From an uncultured Clostridia bacterium (GTDB lineage Bacteria > Bacillota > Clostridia > Oscillospirales > Ruminococcaceae), in contig CALLQQ010000004.1 of the NCBI GenBank assembly GCA_938014915.1, positions 1 through 9,285 on the forward strand: a stretch of 9,285 nt of DNA, given 5' to 3'. The position numbers were made by a program, and so were the translations under genes. Below the pieces are notes generated by a model. That model was given only the letters and a program-made list of their open reading frames with translations. It made no database searches and was not told the DNA's origin. Positions 1 through 6,293 of this stretch are shown here, one piece after another. Positions within the stretch are counted from its first letter, which is position 1, and each line of letters begins with the position of its first letter.

Positions 1-465
1 TTAAAGTGGAACCTAGCATTTGCACAGATGTCTGTTCATGGCAGTGTATGGCTCGATGCTACTTATGAACCAAGCCGAAAGAATGAATGGCAGACTATAA
101 AAATCAAGGTCAGGGACGACGTCGAAAATAATATTATCGGATTTAAACTTCCATTTCAAAAGGCATATAAGGGCACGGTATGCTATATCGATCAAATAAT
201 GATATATGATCCCGATGGGAAAATAGTAGCCTCTTATGATGCTAGCGATTCTATCGATTATTCGGCACAAACACCGAATACAACTACCGTATTAACTGAA
301 GCAGATACGCAAAACGTAGGTGAAAAGCAAAATAGCTCACCCGATGATAGCTTGCCGATAACGTCGAGAAAGCCATTCTTCATAGCTGTTGCAGGCGGTA
401 TCCTCTTAGTAATTGCTATCATTATAGCTGTCGTCGTTTCTAAATCGAAAAGAAAGTACTATTAA
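1..465 (+). CDS. 3' end of a membrane-anchored extracellular protein (partial)
   Basis: The reading frame is open from the first base, so the gene starts outside the window; the first ATG at 28 has no SD site and is probably internal. The visible 154 residues fall into three parts. About 95 residues look like the end of a beta-rich extracellular domain, with aromatic residues and a YIDQIMIYDPDGK stretch reminiscent of carbohydrate-binding beta-sandwich modules. Next is a polar Thr/Ser/Asn/Asp-rich linker of about 30 residues. Last is a single hydrophobic helix (roughly residues 123-147) followed by a Lys/Arg-rich tail, SKSKRKYY. A C-terminal helix with a basic tail fits a protein that is secreted and held in the membrane with its bulk outside. 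There is no LPxTG motif, so sortase attachment is unlikely. The carbohydrate-binding role is inferred from general resemblance only; the missing N-terminal part would decide the function. Confidence 0.75.
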   Translation, partial: LKWNLAFAQMSVHGSVWLDATYEPSRKNEWQTIKIKVRDDVENNIIGFKLPFQKAYKGTVCYIDQIMIYDPDGKIVASYDASDSIDYSAQTPNTTTVLTEADTQNVGEKQNSSPDDSLPITSRKPFFIAVAGGILLVIAIIIAVVVSKSKRKYY

Positions 466-505
466 CAAGGTTATAATATTAAAACTTAAAATAAATCTGT
501 TCTAT

Positions 506-540
506 GAAAAGTGTCAAGGATTTTATCGTTGACATTTTTC
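506..540 (+). terminator. Possible terminator hairpin after the anchored-protein gene
   Basis: GAAAAGTGTCAA (506-517) pairs with TTGACATTTTTC (529-540) over 12 positions, one of them G-U in RNA, around an 11-base loop. The 3' arm carries a run of five T, and the 5' arm has matching A bases, a layout seen in some AT-rich terminators. The stem is GC-poor and no long T run follows it, so termination may be weak. The 3' arm also contains the -35 box proposed for the next gene. Confidence 0.4.
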
Positions 541-557
541 TAATGCTAGTAAATGAT
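529..557 (+). promoter_or_regulatory. Possible sigma-A promoter for the 597-1334 membrane protein
   Basis: A perfect -35 hexamer TTGACA (529-534) is followed after 17 bases by AATGAT (552-557), which matches four of six -10 positions. It lies about 40 bases before the ATG at 597. The -35 box sits in the 3' arm of a hairpin, so its appearance may be partly coincidental. Confidence 0.35.
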
Positions 558-596
558 TTAAATATAGAAGTTCTAGCCGAAAGGTGTGCTAATTAA

Positions 597-1334
597 ATGG
601 TTAATTTCTTTGAAAAAACATGGGTAAAGCGGACTCTCTCAGGTATAATATATTTGTATGGAGCATTGCTAATTTGGCTGCTCTGGGCATCGTTCGCTTA
701 TGTTCCTGAATACAACAGTCAAAAAGTTGTTTTGCTTGTTTTCTTCTTTGTCAACCTCCTTTTTGGAGCCATGATGTTCCTTAGCCGCAAGCAAGTTTTC
801 ACCGCAATATTAGTTATGTTGCTTGTACCCATAAATTTAGGTATACTGATTCTAAACTTCGGGAATTGGCTTTATGTATTGCCGCCCGTCATACTATCTA
901 TATCAATGTTCTTTATCGTTAAAGCAAATTCGACTTTAAAGACGATTCTCGGGACAATCTACCTACTGATGTATGTCCTTGGTATCCTTGCATATATCGC
1001 TTTCGTCACCTTATTCGGGCAAATATCACTACACGGCTTCGATTTAGAAAACCGCAAGTTTGAGAACATTTCCCCGAATGAAGAGTACCGTTATGTATGG
1101 TACGAACAAGATGAAAGCTCCCCCAATAGAAGAATTGAAATCTATGTTGAAAGTAACACAGACGATGTTAACCTCGGATTTGTGAATTTCAAGAACATTT
1201 TAATTTCTAAACGTGTGTATGCGGGAAAATACGATGTTCCAGTAGATATTAAATGGAAGGGCGAAAATATGTTAGTAGTAAATGAACGAGAGGAGCGTGT
1301 CGATATCGCTCTCGGGCAAAATTCAGATAATTAA
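597..1334 (+). CDS. Five-helix membrane protein with DUF5412-like C-terminal domain
   Basis: The ATG at 597 follows an AAAGGTG SD-like site at suitable distance. The 245-residue product has about five hydrophobic segments, near residues 13-35, 42-62, 66-88, 91-109 and 116-140. A soluble tail of about 100 residues follows. With five helices the two ends lie on opposite sides of the membrane; the basic start (KTWVKR) suggests the N-terminus is inside and the tail outside. The tail begins with ENISPNEEYRYVWY and contains a VDIKWKGENMLVVN stretch. This arrangement, a Ser-Pro-(Asp/Asn) turn, beta strands, then an I-x-W element, resembles the DUF5412-type domains of small Bacillota membrane or lipoproteins; the match is from memory and tentative. 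No catalytic motif is visible. The gene stands alone, with possible transcription signals before it and the regulator's own promoter after it, so neighbours do not reveal its role. Confidence 0.8.
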   Translation: MVNFFEKTWVKRTLSGIIYLYGALLIWLLWASFAYVPEYNSQKVVLLVFFFVNLLFGAMMFLSRKQVFTAILVMLLVPINLGILILNFGNWLYVLPPVILSISMFFIVKANSTLKTILGTIYLLMYVLGILAYIAFVTLFGQISLHGFDLENRKFENISPNEEYRYVWYEQDESSPNRRIEIYVESNTDDVNLGFVNFKNILISKRVYAGKYDVPVDIKWKGENMLVVNEREERVDIALGQNSDN

Positions 1335-1347
1335 CTTTGAATTTGTA

Positions 1348-1376
1348 TTGACAACCAAATAGGTTTGATGTATTAT
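1348..1376 (+). promoter_or_regulatory. Strong sigma-A-type promoter of the LacI-family regulator
   Basis: TTGACA (1348-1353) and TATTAT (1371-1376) are separated by exactly 17 bases; they match the -35 consensus fully and the -10 consensus at five of six positions. Transcription would start near 1383, giving a leader of about 35 bases. This is one of the two best promoters in the window, and it separates the regulator from the membrane protein gene upstream. Confidence 0.75.
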
Positions 1377-1384
1377 TGTATTAA

Positions 1385-1400
1385 GCACGTGCCCGTGCAC
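1385..1400 (+). promoter_or_regulatory. GC-rich dyad at the regulator's transcription start, candidate operator
   Basis: GCACGTGCCCGTGCAC contains an inverted pair, GCACG / CGTGC, around TGCC. It also contains an 8-base palindrome (GCACGTGC) and a 6-base palindrome (GTGCAC). It begins about two bases after the predicted start of transcription and ends directly before the SD site. A bound protein there would block transcription, so autoregulation by the LacI-family protein is plausible. In RNA it could instead form a small hairpin beside the SD site. The operator role is inferred from position and symmetry. Confidence 0.4.
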
Positions 1401-1417
1401 GGAGGGAGTATATAGCA

Positions 1418-2428
1418 TTGACTGTAAAGGAAATTGCTAAGCTTGCAGGTGTATCCCGTGGGACTGTTGATAGAGCACTTAACAATCGTGGCGGTGTCAG
1501 TCCTGAGGTTGAGCGCAGAATTAAGAAAATCGCTAAAGAACATGGCTATACGCCGAATCGCTTTGGCAAGGCATTAGCAATGAAGGTAACGCCGCTTACA
1601 ATAGGTGTAGTCATTAATTCGATGGGCAACCCCTTCTTTGAAGAAGTTTTTCGTGGCATTAATGATGCCAAAGATGAATTAAGCGATTTCGGGCTTGATA
1701 TTATAATCCTTGAGGATAAAGGATATGAACCGACTAGCCAATGCAGGAACATTAACGAGCTAATAGAAAAAAGAGTTGACGGAATTGCGATAACTCCAAT
1801 AAATGATATTCGTGTTGCCGAATGTCTTAAATCCACTTCCATACCGATAATAACATTCAACCAGGACATTGATGGAATTGATAAAATTTGTTTTGTGGGA
1901 TGTGACTATGAGAATAGTGGCAGGACTGCCGGTCAGCTAATGGGGCTAATCAGTGCGGATGAAACAAACATCGGCATCGTGACTGGATCGGTTAAAATGC
2001 TCGGACATAATAAGCGTATTCACGGCTTTTCACGTGCGATAAAAGATCAATTCCCCAATTTGCATATTGTAGATATTGTTGAGAATAATGATGATGACGA
2101 TATTTCTTATAAGGTAACAAAGGAATTGCTATCTAGTAACAGGAATATCAATGCGCTGTATCTTACTGCCGCAGGTGTCGCCGGCACAATCCGTGCTACA
2201 AATGAGTTAGGATTTGACGGTAGGATAATTTGTTTTGACGATACCGACGATATTAAGAAGTTCGTTGCCGATGGCAAAATACAGGCTACAATTTGCCAAG
2301 ATCCGTATGAACAGGGATATCGGGTGATAAAGATTCTGTTTGACGCTCTATCGGGTGAGGGTTTGCCCGAAAAAGATATTTACTATACGCGCAGCGAAAT
2401 AAAAATTAAAGAGAACATATTTAATTAG
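1418..2428 (+). CDS. LacI-family transcriptional regulator, likely controls the xyl genes
   Basis: The 336-residue product has the LacI-family layout. A helix-turn-helix occupies about residues 3-22 (VKEIAKLAGVSRGTVDRALN), with the remaining DNA-binding helices to about residue 55. A periplasmic-binding-protein-like sugar domain runs from about 60 to 330, starting TIGVVINSMGNPFF. The version with SRGTVDRALN and this sugar domain is common in regulators that sense free monosaccharides. The start is TTG at 1418: GGAGGGAG (1401-1408) lies a suitable distance upstream, and the next in-frame ATG is beyond the DNA-binding domain. It would act in the cytoplasm as a dimer on palindromic operators. 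The adjacent xylA, in the same orientation, makes xylose the likely effector, but neither ligand nor sign of control can be read from the sequence. Bacillota xylose repressors called XylR are usually ROK-family, so the symbol is withheld. Confidence 0.9.
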   Translation: MTVKEIAKLAGVSRGTVDRALNNRGGVSPEVERRIKKIAKEHGYTPNRFGKALAMKVTPLTIGVVINSMGNPFFEEVFRGINDAKDELSDFGLDIIILEDKGYEPTSQCRNINELIEKRVDGIAITPINDIRVAECLKSTSIPIITFNQDIDGIDKICFVGCDYENSGRTAGQLMGLISADETNIGIVTGSVKMLGHNKRIHGFSRAIKDQFPNLHIVDIVENNDDDDISYKVTKELLSSNRNINALYLTAAGVAGTIRATNELGFDGRIICFDDTDDIKKFVADGKIQATICQDPYEQGYRVIKILFDALSGEGLPEKDIYYTRSEIKIKENIFN

Positions 2429-2486
2429 CCTATTAGGCACTTAAGTAATATATGTATGTGGAGAAGTCACCACGGGCGAATGCCTT

Positions 2487-2520
2487 GTTGAAGAAACTCA
2501 CATCAGTGAGTTTCTTCGAC
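2487..2520 (+). promoter_or_regulatory. Strong hairpin between the regulator and xylA
   Basis: GTTGAAGAAACTCAC (2487-2501) pairs with GTGAGTTTCTTCGAC (2506-2520) around the loop ATCA. All 15 positions pair, one as a G-U wobble, and the 12 nearest the loop are perfect. No T run follows directly; the downstream bases are GGTTCGTTATTTT, so it is not a standard intrinsic terminator. It could stabilise the 3' end of the regulator transcript, weaken readthrough, or be part of a structured xylA leader. Confidence 0.6.
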
Positions 2521-2534
2521 GGTTCGTTATTTTC

Positions 2535-2558
2535 ATACTTTTAGAATTCTAAAAGTAT
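2535..2558 (+). promoter_or_regulatory. Perfect 24-bp palindrome before xylA, candidate operator
   Basis: The half-site ATACTTTTAGAA is followed immediately by its exact reverse complement, giving 12 matched pairs with no spacer. The palindrome ends eight bases before the SD region (GAGAGGAGAT, 2564-2573) and 20 bases before the xylA ATG. As DNA it has the length and symmetry of a repressor operator. As RNA it could fold into a stem of about 10 bp with an AAUU loop. The AT-only centre lacks the central CG typical of many LacI-family operators, so another protein could be the binder. Confidence 0.65.
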
Positions 2559-2578
2559 AGATTGAGAGGAGATATAAA

Positions 2579-3895
2579 ATGAAGGAAATTTTCAAAGACA
2601 TACCCAAAATTAAATATGAGGGTGCTGGGTCAACTAATCCCCTAGCTTTCCGCTATTATAATCCGGATGAAGTTGTCGGCGGGAAGACAATGCGTGAGCA
2701 GCTAAAATTTGCTCTATCGGATTGGCACACAATGTGCGGTGATGGAACCGATATGTTCGGTGCCGGTACTGCTGATAAATGCTTTGGCCAATCCGACTCA
2801 ATGGAGATCTATAAGGCGAAAGCACACGCTGCTTTTGAGCTAATGGAGAAGCTCGATATTGATTATTTCTGCTTCCACGATAGGGATATCGCTCCTGAAG
2901 CTGATAACCTATCCGAAACTAATTCCCGACTAGATGAGATCACTAATTTACTAGAAGAATTGATGAAAAATAGTGGCAAAAAGCTACTATGGGGTACAGC
3001 AAATTGCTTTACAAATCCACGTTATATGCATGGTGCAGGTACTTCATGTAATGCTGATGTTTTTGCATTCGCAGCTGCACAAATTAAAAAAGCAGTTGAA
3101 ATTACCGTTCGTCTTGGCGGTGATGGATATGTATTCTGGGGCGGTCGTGAAGGGTATGAAACACTCCTAAACACCAACATGGGACTAGAGCTTGACAATA
3201 TGGCAAGGCTAATGAAAATGACGGTTGAATATGCTCGCAGTATTGGATTCAAGGGCGATTTCTATATTGAGCCTAAGCCGAAAGAGCCAACAAAGCATCA
3301 ATATGACTTCGATACGGCCACTGTTCTTGGATTCCTACGCAAATACGGACTAGATAAAGACTTCAAGATGAACATTGAGGCAAACCACGCTACCCTGGCA
3401 GGACATACATTCCAGCATGAATTGCGTGTCGCTAGGGAGAACGATGTATTCGGTTCTATCGATGCTAACCAGGGTGATATGTTGCTAGGCTGGGATACCG
3501 ACCAATTCCCAACTAACGTGTACGATGCCGTACTATGTATGTATGAAGTTATTAAGGCTGGTGGATTCACCAACGGCGGATTGAACTTTGACTCTAAGGC
3601 ACGCAGAAGTTCATTCGAAGCTGAAGATATCTTCCACAGCTATATCGCTGGAATGGATACATTCGCACTCGGTCTAAGACTAGCTCATAAGCTAATTGAA
3701 GATGGGCGCATGGACCAATTCGTTGATGATAGATATTCATCTTATAAATCCGGAATTGGTGCTGACATTATAAGCGGTAAGGCGACAATGGCTGACCTTG
3801 AGAAATATGCTCTTGAAATGGGCGATGTTACAACACTCGGGAGCGGCAGGCAAGAATATCTTGAGAATATACTGAATTCCATTATGTTTGGATAA
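2579..3895 (+). CDS. xylA: Xylose isomerase
   Basis: This cytoplasmic enzyme converts D-xylose to D-xylulose (EC 5.3.1.5) using two divalent metal ions. The 438-residue length fits the longer class II type, a TIM barrel usually forming tetramers. The expected active-site residues are all present: His100 and Asp103 in FHDRD, Glu231 and Lys233 in the EPKPKEPTKHQYDFD block, Glu267 and His270 in NIEANHA, Asp295, Asp306 and Asp308 (GWDTDQ), and Asp338 (LNFDSK). The conserved VFWGGREGYE motif is at 185-194. The ATG follows AGGAGAT at good spacing. About half its leucine codons (19 of 36 by hand count) are CTA. It lies downstream of the LacI-family regulator and 105 bases before xylB. I saw no convincing promoter in the gap upstream, so it may depend at least partly on transcription from the regulator's promoter. 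Confidence 0.98.
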   Translation: MKEIFKDIPKIKYEGAGSTNPLAFRYYNPDEVVGGKTMREQLKFALSDWHTMCGDGTDMFGAGTADKCFGQSDSMEIYKAKAHAAFELMEKLDIDYFCFHDRDIAPEADNLSETNSRLDEITNLLEELMKNSGKKLLWGTANCFTNPRYMHGAGTSCNADVFAFAAAQIKKAVEITVRLGGDGYVFWGGREGYETLLNTNMGLELDNMARLMKMTVEYARSIGFKGDFYIEPKPKEPTKHQYDFDTATVLGFLRKYGLDKDFKMNIEANHATLAGHTFQHELRVARENDVFGSIDANQGDMLLGWDTDQFPTNVYDAVLCMYEVIKAGGFTNGGLNFDSKARRSSFEAEDIFHSYIAGMDTFALGLRLAHKLIEDGRMDQFVDDRYSSYKSGIGADIISGKATMADLEKYALEMGDVTTLGSGRQEYLENILNSIMFG

Positions 3896-3928
3896 GTATT
3901 CTTAAATGTATAATGCCCTTATGGGATA

Positions 3929-3957
3929 GTCCAGCATTCATATTTTGAGTGCTGGAC
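3929..3957 (+). promoter_or_regulatory. Hairpin in the xylA-xylB gap
   Basis: GTCCAGCATTC (3929-3939) pairs with GAGTGCTGGAC (3947-3957) over 11 positions, one a wobble, around a 7-base AT loop. The next T run (TTTTTT) begins about 16 bases after the stem, too far for a standard intrinsic terminator. A weak terminator or a structure stabilising the 3' end of xylA mRNA would both fit, and either would make xylA more abundant than xylB. Confidence 0.5.
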
Positions 3958-4000
3958 AAATTTTAAATAAAACTTTTTTGATAAAAATGGAGGGTTCTAA

Positions 4001-5524
4001 ATGGCTTATTTAATCGGTGTGGATATCGGAACATCGGGCACGAAAACCGTCTTATTCGATGAATCGGGTAATGCCGTCGCCTCGTCAACTATCGACTATC
4101 CGCTATATACCCCAAAGAATGGATATGCAGAACAAAACCCAATTGACTGGTGGAATGCCACCGTGGGGACAATTCGTTCAGTCATGAGTGAGAGTGGTGC
4201 GAATGCTCACGACGTAAAAGGAATTGGACTATCTGGGCAAATGCACGGGCTTGTAATGCTTGATAAAGCTGGGGAAGTTATTCGCCCATCAATCATTTGG
4301 TGCGATCAGCGTACAGCGAATGAAGTTGACGAAATTACCAATAAAGTTGGTGCGGATAGATTAATTTCTATTACTGCTAATCCGGCTATAACTGGATTCA
4401 CTGCCGCTAAAATTATGTGGGTAAAGAATAACGAACCTGAAAATTATGACAAGTGCCGTCATATTCTGCTACCAAAAGATTATATTCGTTTCATGTTAAC
4501 AAGAGAATTTGCGACTGAAGTTTCCGACGCATCGGGAATGCAATTACTCGATATTCCAAATCGTTGTTGGTCTGACGAAGTCCTAAATAAGCTCGATATA
4601 GATAAAAATCTGCTCGGAAAGGTATACGAATCCGTTGATGTTACGGGCACTTTAACAAGGGAGGTTGCAGAATTAACCGGTCTTTGTGAAGGGATCCCCG
4701 TCGTTGGTGGTGCTGGCGACAATGCCGCAGCGGCAGTGGGTACCGGTGTAGTATCTGACGGACGGGCATTCACAACAATTGGAACATCGGGAGTTGTGTT
4801 TGCACATACATCGAATATTTCAATCGATCCTAAGGGTAGAGTTCATACATTCTGTGCGGCAGTGCCGAATACATGGCATGTAATGGGCGTTACTCAGGGG
4901 GCAGGATTATCCCTAAAATGGTTCAGAGATAATCTATCTATTAGCGAAATGGAAACAGCGAAATTGCTCGGCGTCGATCCATACTACCTAATGGATAAAG
5001 AGGCCGAATGTGTTCCAATCGGAGCAAATAAGCTAATTTACTTACCTTATATGATGGGCGAACGCACTCCTCATCTTGATCCGAATGCTAGGGGAGTTTT
5101 CTTTGGGCTGGGTGCTATCCACACAAAGAGAGATATGCTCCGTGCCGTTCTTGAAGGTGTATCGTATTCACTTAGGGATTGCGTTGAAGTTTTCCGTGAG
5201 ATGGATATTGACGTTAATGATATGATGGCTTGCGGCGGAGGAGGAACTTCCCCCCTATGGCGCCAAATGCTTGCCGATCTATATGCTTGCCCTGTTAAAA
5301 CTACTAAGAATACTGAGGGACCAGCGCTCGGTGTTGCTTTACTTGCTGGTGTTGGCGCAGGTGTCTATTCAAATGTAGAAGAAGCTTGCGCAGCGGTTAT
5401 CGCTCCAGATAAGATTCAGGAACCGATAGCGGAAAATACCGATGAGTATGAGAAATTCTATGATATATACCGCTCGCTCTATCCATCACTGAAAGACAAT
5501 TTCAGCACTCTTGCAAACTTATAA
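4001..5524 (+). CDS. xylB: Xylulokinase (FGGY family)
   Basis: This cytoplasmic kinase phosphorylates D-xylulose with ATP to xylulose 5-phosphate (EC 2.7.1.17), the second step of the isomerase route. The 507-residue product has both FGGY ATPase-like halves. The N-terminal phosphate-1 motif is GVDIGTSGTKTVLFD (residues 6-20). The xylulokinase-type sugar-binding stretch GLSGQMHG is at 76-83, and IIWCDQRT at 98-104 and onward. The catalytic Asp is Asp240 in GGAGDNAAAAVGTG. The C-terminal half has GTSGVVFAH, a MMGERTPHLDPNARG block, and the ACGGGGTSPLWRQMLAD nucleotide-binding segment. The start ATG follows GGAGGG (3989-3994) by six bases. Other FGGY kinases (glycerol, ribulose, fucose) are similar, but the QMHG motif and adjacent xylA make xylulose the clear substrate. 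Its last codons overlap the proposed promoter of the transaldolase gene. Confidence 0.97.
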   Translation: MAYLIGVDIGTSGTKTVLFDESGNAVASSTIDYPLYTPKNGYAEQNPIDWWNATVGTIRSVMSESGANAHDVKGIGLSGQMHGLVMLDKAGEVIRPSIIWCDQRTANEVDEITNKVGADRLISITANPAITGFTAAKIMWVKNNEPENYDKCRHILLPKDYIRFMLTREFATEVSDASGMQLLDIPNRCWSDEVLNKLDIDKNLLGKVYESVDVTGTLTREVAELTGLCEGIPVVGGAGDNAAAAVGTGVVSDGRAFTTIGTSGVVFAHTSNISIDPKGRVHTFCAAVPNTWHVMGVTQGAGLSLKWFRDNLSISEMETAKLLGVDPYYLMDKEAECVPIGANKLIYLPYMMGERTPHLDPNARGVFFGLGAIHTKRDMLRAVLEGVSYSLRDCVEVFREMDIDVNDMMACGGGGTSPLWRQMLADLYACPVKTTKNTEGPALGVALLAGVGAGVYSNVEEACAAVIAPDKIQEPIAENTDEYEKFYDIYRSLYPSLKDNFSTLANL

Positions 5525-5539
5525 ACTTTATGTTACAAT
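5511..5539 (+). promoter_or_regulatory. Extended -10 promoter for the transaldolase gene
   Basis: TTGCAA (5511-5516), which matches four of six -35 positions, lies 17 bases before TACAAT (5534-5539), which matches five of six -10 positions. TGT directly precedes it, giving the extended -10 form TGnTACAAT. The -35 box lies within the final codons of xylB. Transcription would start near 5546, about 50 bases before the transaldolase ATG. This would allow transaldolase expression when the xyl genes are off. Confidence 0.6.
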
Positions 5540-5594
5540 ATCTTGTAGCATAAGCGTTGCTATGCACGAATGAGTGAAAGGATGTTGAAAATCT

Positions 5595-6242
5595 ATGAAG
5601 ATGTTCATTGACACTGCTAATGTTAAGGAAATTAAGGAGGCAAATGATTTAGGTGTGATTTGCGGCGTTACGACTAATCCATCGCTAATCGCAAGAGAGG
5701 GCCGTGATTTTGTCGAAGTTGTGAAGGAAATCACCTCAATTGTTGATGGTCCAATATCGGCTGAAGTTATCTCACTTGAGGCTGATAAAATGGTAGAGGA
5801 GGCAATTCCCCTAGCTGAAATCCATGAGAACATTGTAATTAAAATTCCAATGTGTTCAGAGGGATTAAAAGCAACAAAAATTCTCGCTGAAAAAGGCATC
5901 AAAACAAATGTTACTTTGATTTTTTCAGCTGCTCAAGCACTTCTTGCTGCTCGTGCAGGTGCTACATATGTAAGCCCGTTCATCGGCAGGCTCGATGATG
6001 TGGGGATTGACGGTATGGAATTAATCGCTGAAATTGTAGATATATTCGACGCACATGCAATTGAAACTGAAATAATTGCTGCTAGCATTCGCAATCCTAT
6101 TCATGTAACGGCAGCGGCCCGTCTTGGCTGCGATATAGCAACTATTCCGTACAACATACTTATTCAGATGACGAAACATCCACAAACGACGCTCGGCATT
6201 GAGCAGTTCCTAAAAGATTGGGAATCCGTCCCGGGAAAATAG
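5595..6242 (+). CDS. tal: Transaldolase, small TalC/FSA type
   Basis: Transaldolase moves a dihydroxyacetone unit between sugar phosphates in the non-oxidative pentose phosphate pathway (EC 2.2.1.2), which is where xylulose 5-phosphate from XylB enters. The 215-residue product is a complete single TIM barrel of the small family shared with fructose-6-phosphate aldolase. Visible motifs are FIDTANVKEIKEAN at the start, GVTTNPSLIA (24-33) and the Schiff-base Lys83 in VIKIPMCSEG. TNVTLIFSAAQALLAARAGATYVSPF follows in two conserved blocks. Two positions separate the activities: this protein has Glu57 and Phe129 where E. coli FSA has Gln59 and Tyr131. The family knowledge points to transaldolase, and the sequence resembles the B. 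subtilis enzyme closely. AAAGGATGT (5577-5585) is a near-consensus SD site, nine bases before the ATG. The gene follows xylB by 70 bases and is closed by a strong terminator. Confidence 0.93.
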   Translation: MKMFIDTANVKEIKEANDLGVICGVTTNPSLIAREGRDFVEVVKEITSIVDGPISAEVISLEADKMVEEAIPLAEIHENIVIKIPMCSEGLKATKILAEKGIKTNVTLIFSAAQALLAARAGATYVSPFIGRLDDVGIDGMELIAEIVDIFDAHAIETEIIAASIRNPIHVTAAARLGCDIATIPYNILIQMTKHPQTTLGIEQFLKDWESVPGK

Positions 6243-6252
6243 ATGTAAAACG

Positions 6253-6289
6253 AACACGGTATCATCAATTACGATGATACCGTGTTTTT
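6253..6289. terminator. Bidirectional terminator between the xyl/tal genes and the atp operon
   Basis: AACACGGTATCATC (6253-6266) and GATGATACCGTGTT (6273-6286) form a perfect 14-bp stem with the loop AATTAC. On the + strand the stem is followed by further T, making a TTTTT run, just after the transaldolase stop. On the - strand it lies directly after the atpC stop and is followed by CGTTTTAC. One hairpin can therefore end both converging transcripts. Confidence 0.9.
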
Positions 6290-6293
6290 ATAT

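Noticed and set aside
466..596. A small RNA or hidden gene in the gap after the first gene
   Set aside because: Only an AT-rich stretch, a possible terminator and a possible promoter are visible; there is no credible small gene.
2452..2544. A 30-codon open frame in the xylA upstream gap that could be a leader peptide
   Set aside because: It has no SD site, spans both arms of the hairpin and runs into the palindrome. Its codons are explained by the structured DNA, and it has no run of regulatory codons.
3909..3914. A perfect TATAAT hexamer after xylA as a promoter for xylB
   Set aside because: No acceptable -35 box lies 16-18 bases upstream, and the hairpin downstream would sit in the leader. 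It remains possible but is too weak to list.
4480..4773. Antisense open frames within xylB, xylA, atpD and other genes
   Set aside because: They overlap well-recognised genes, lack SD sites and have low-complexity Ser/Pro/Thr-rich products, as expected for shadow frames.
6245..6258. A catabolite-responsive (cre)-like word near TGTAAAACGAACA
   Set aside because: The spacing does not fit the cre consensus TGWAANCGNTNWCA, and the site lies after the last gene of the cluster. I found no good cre site near xylA or the regulator.
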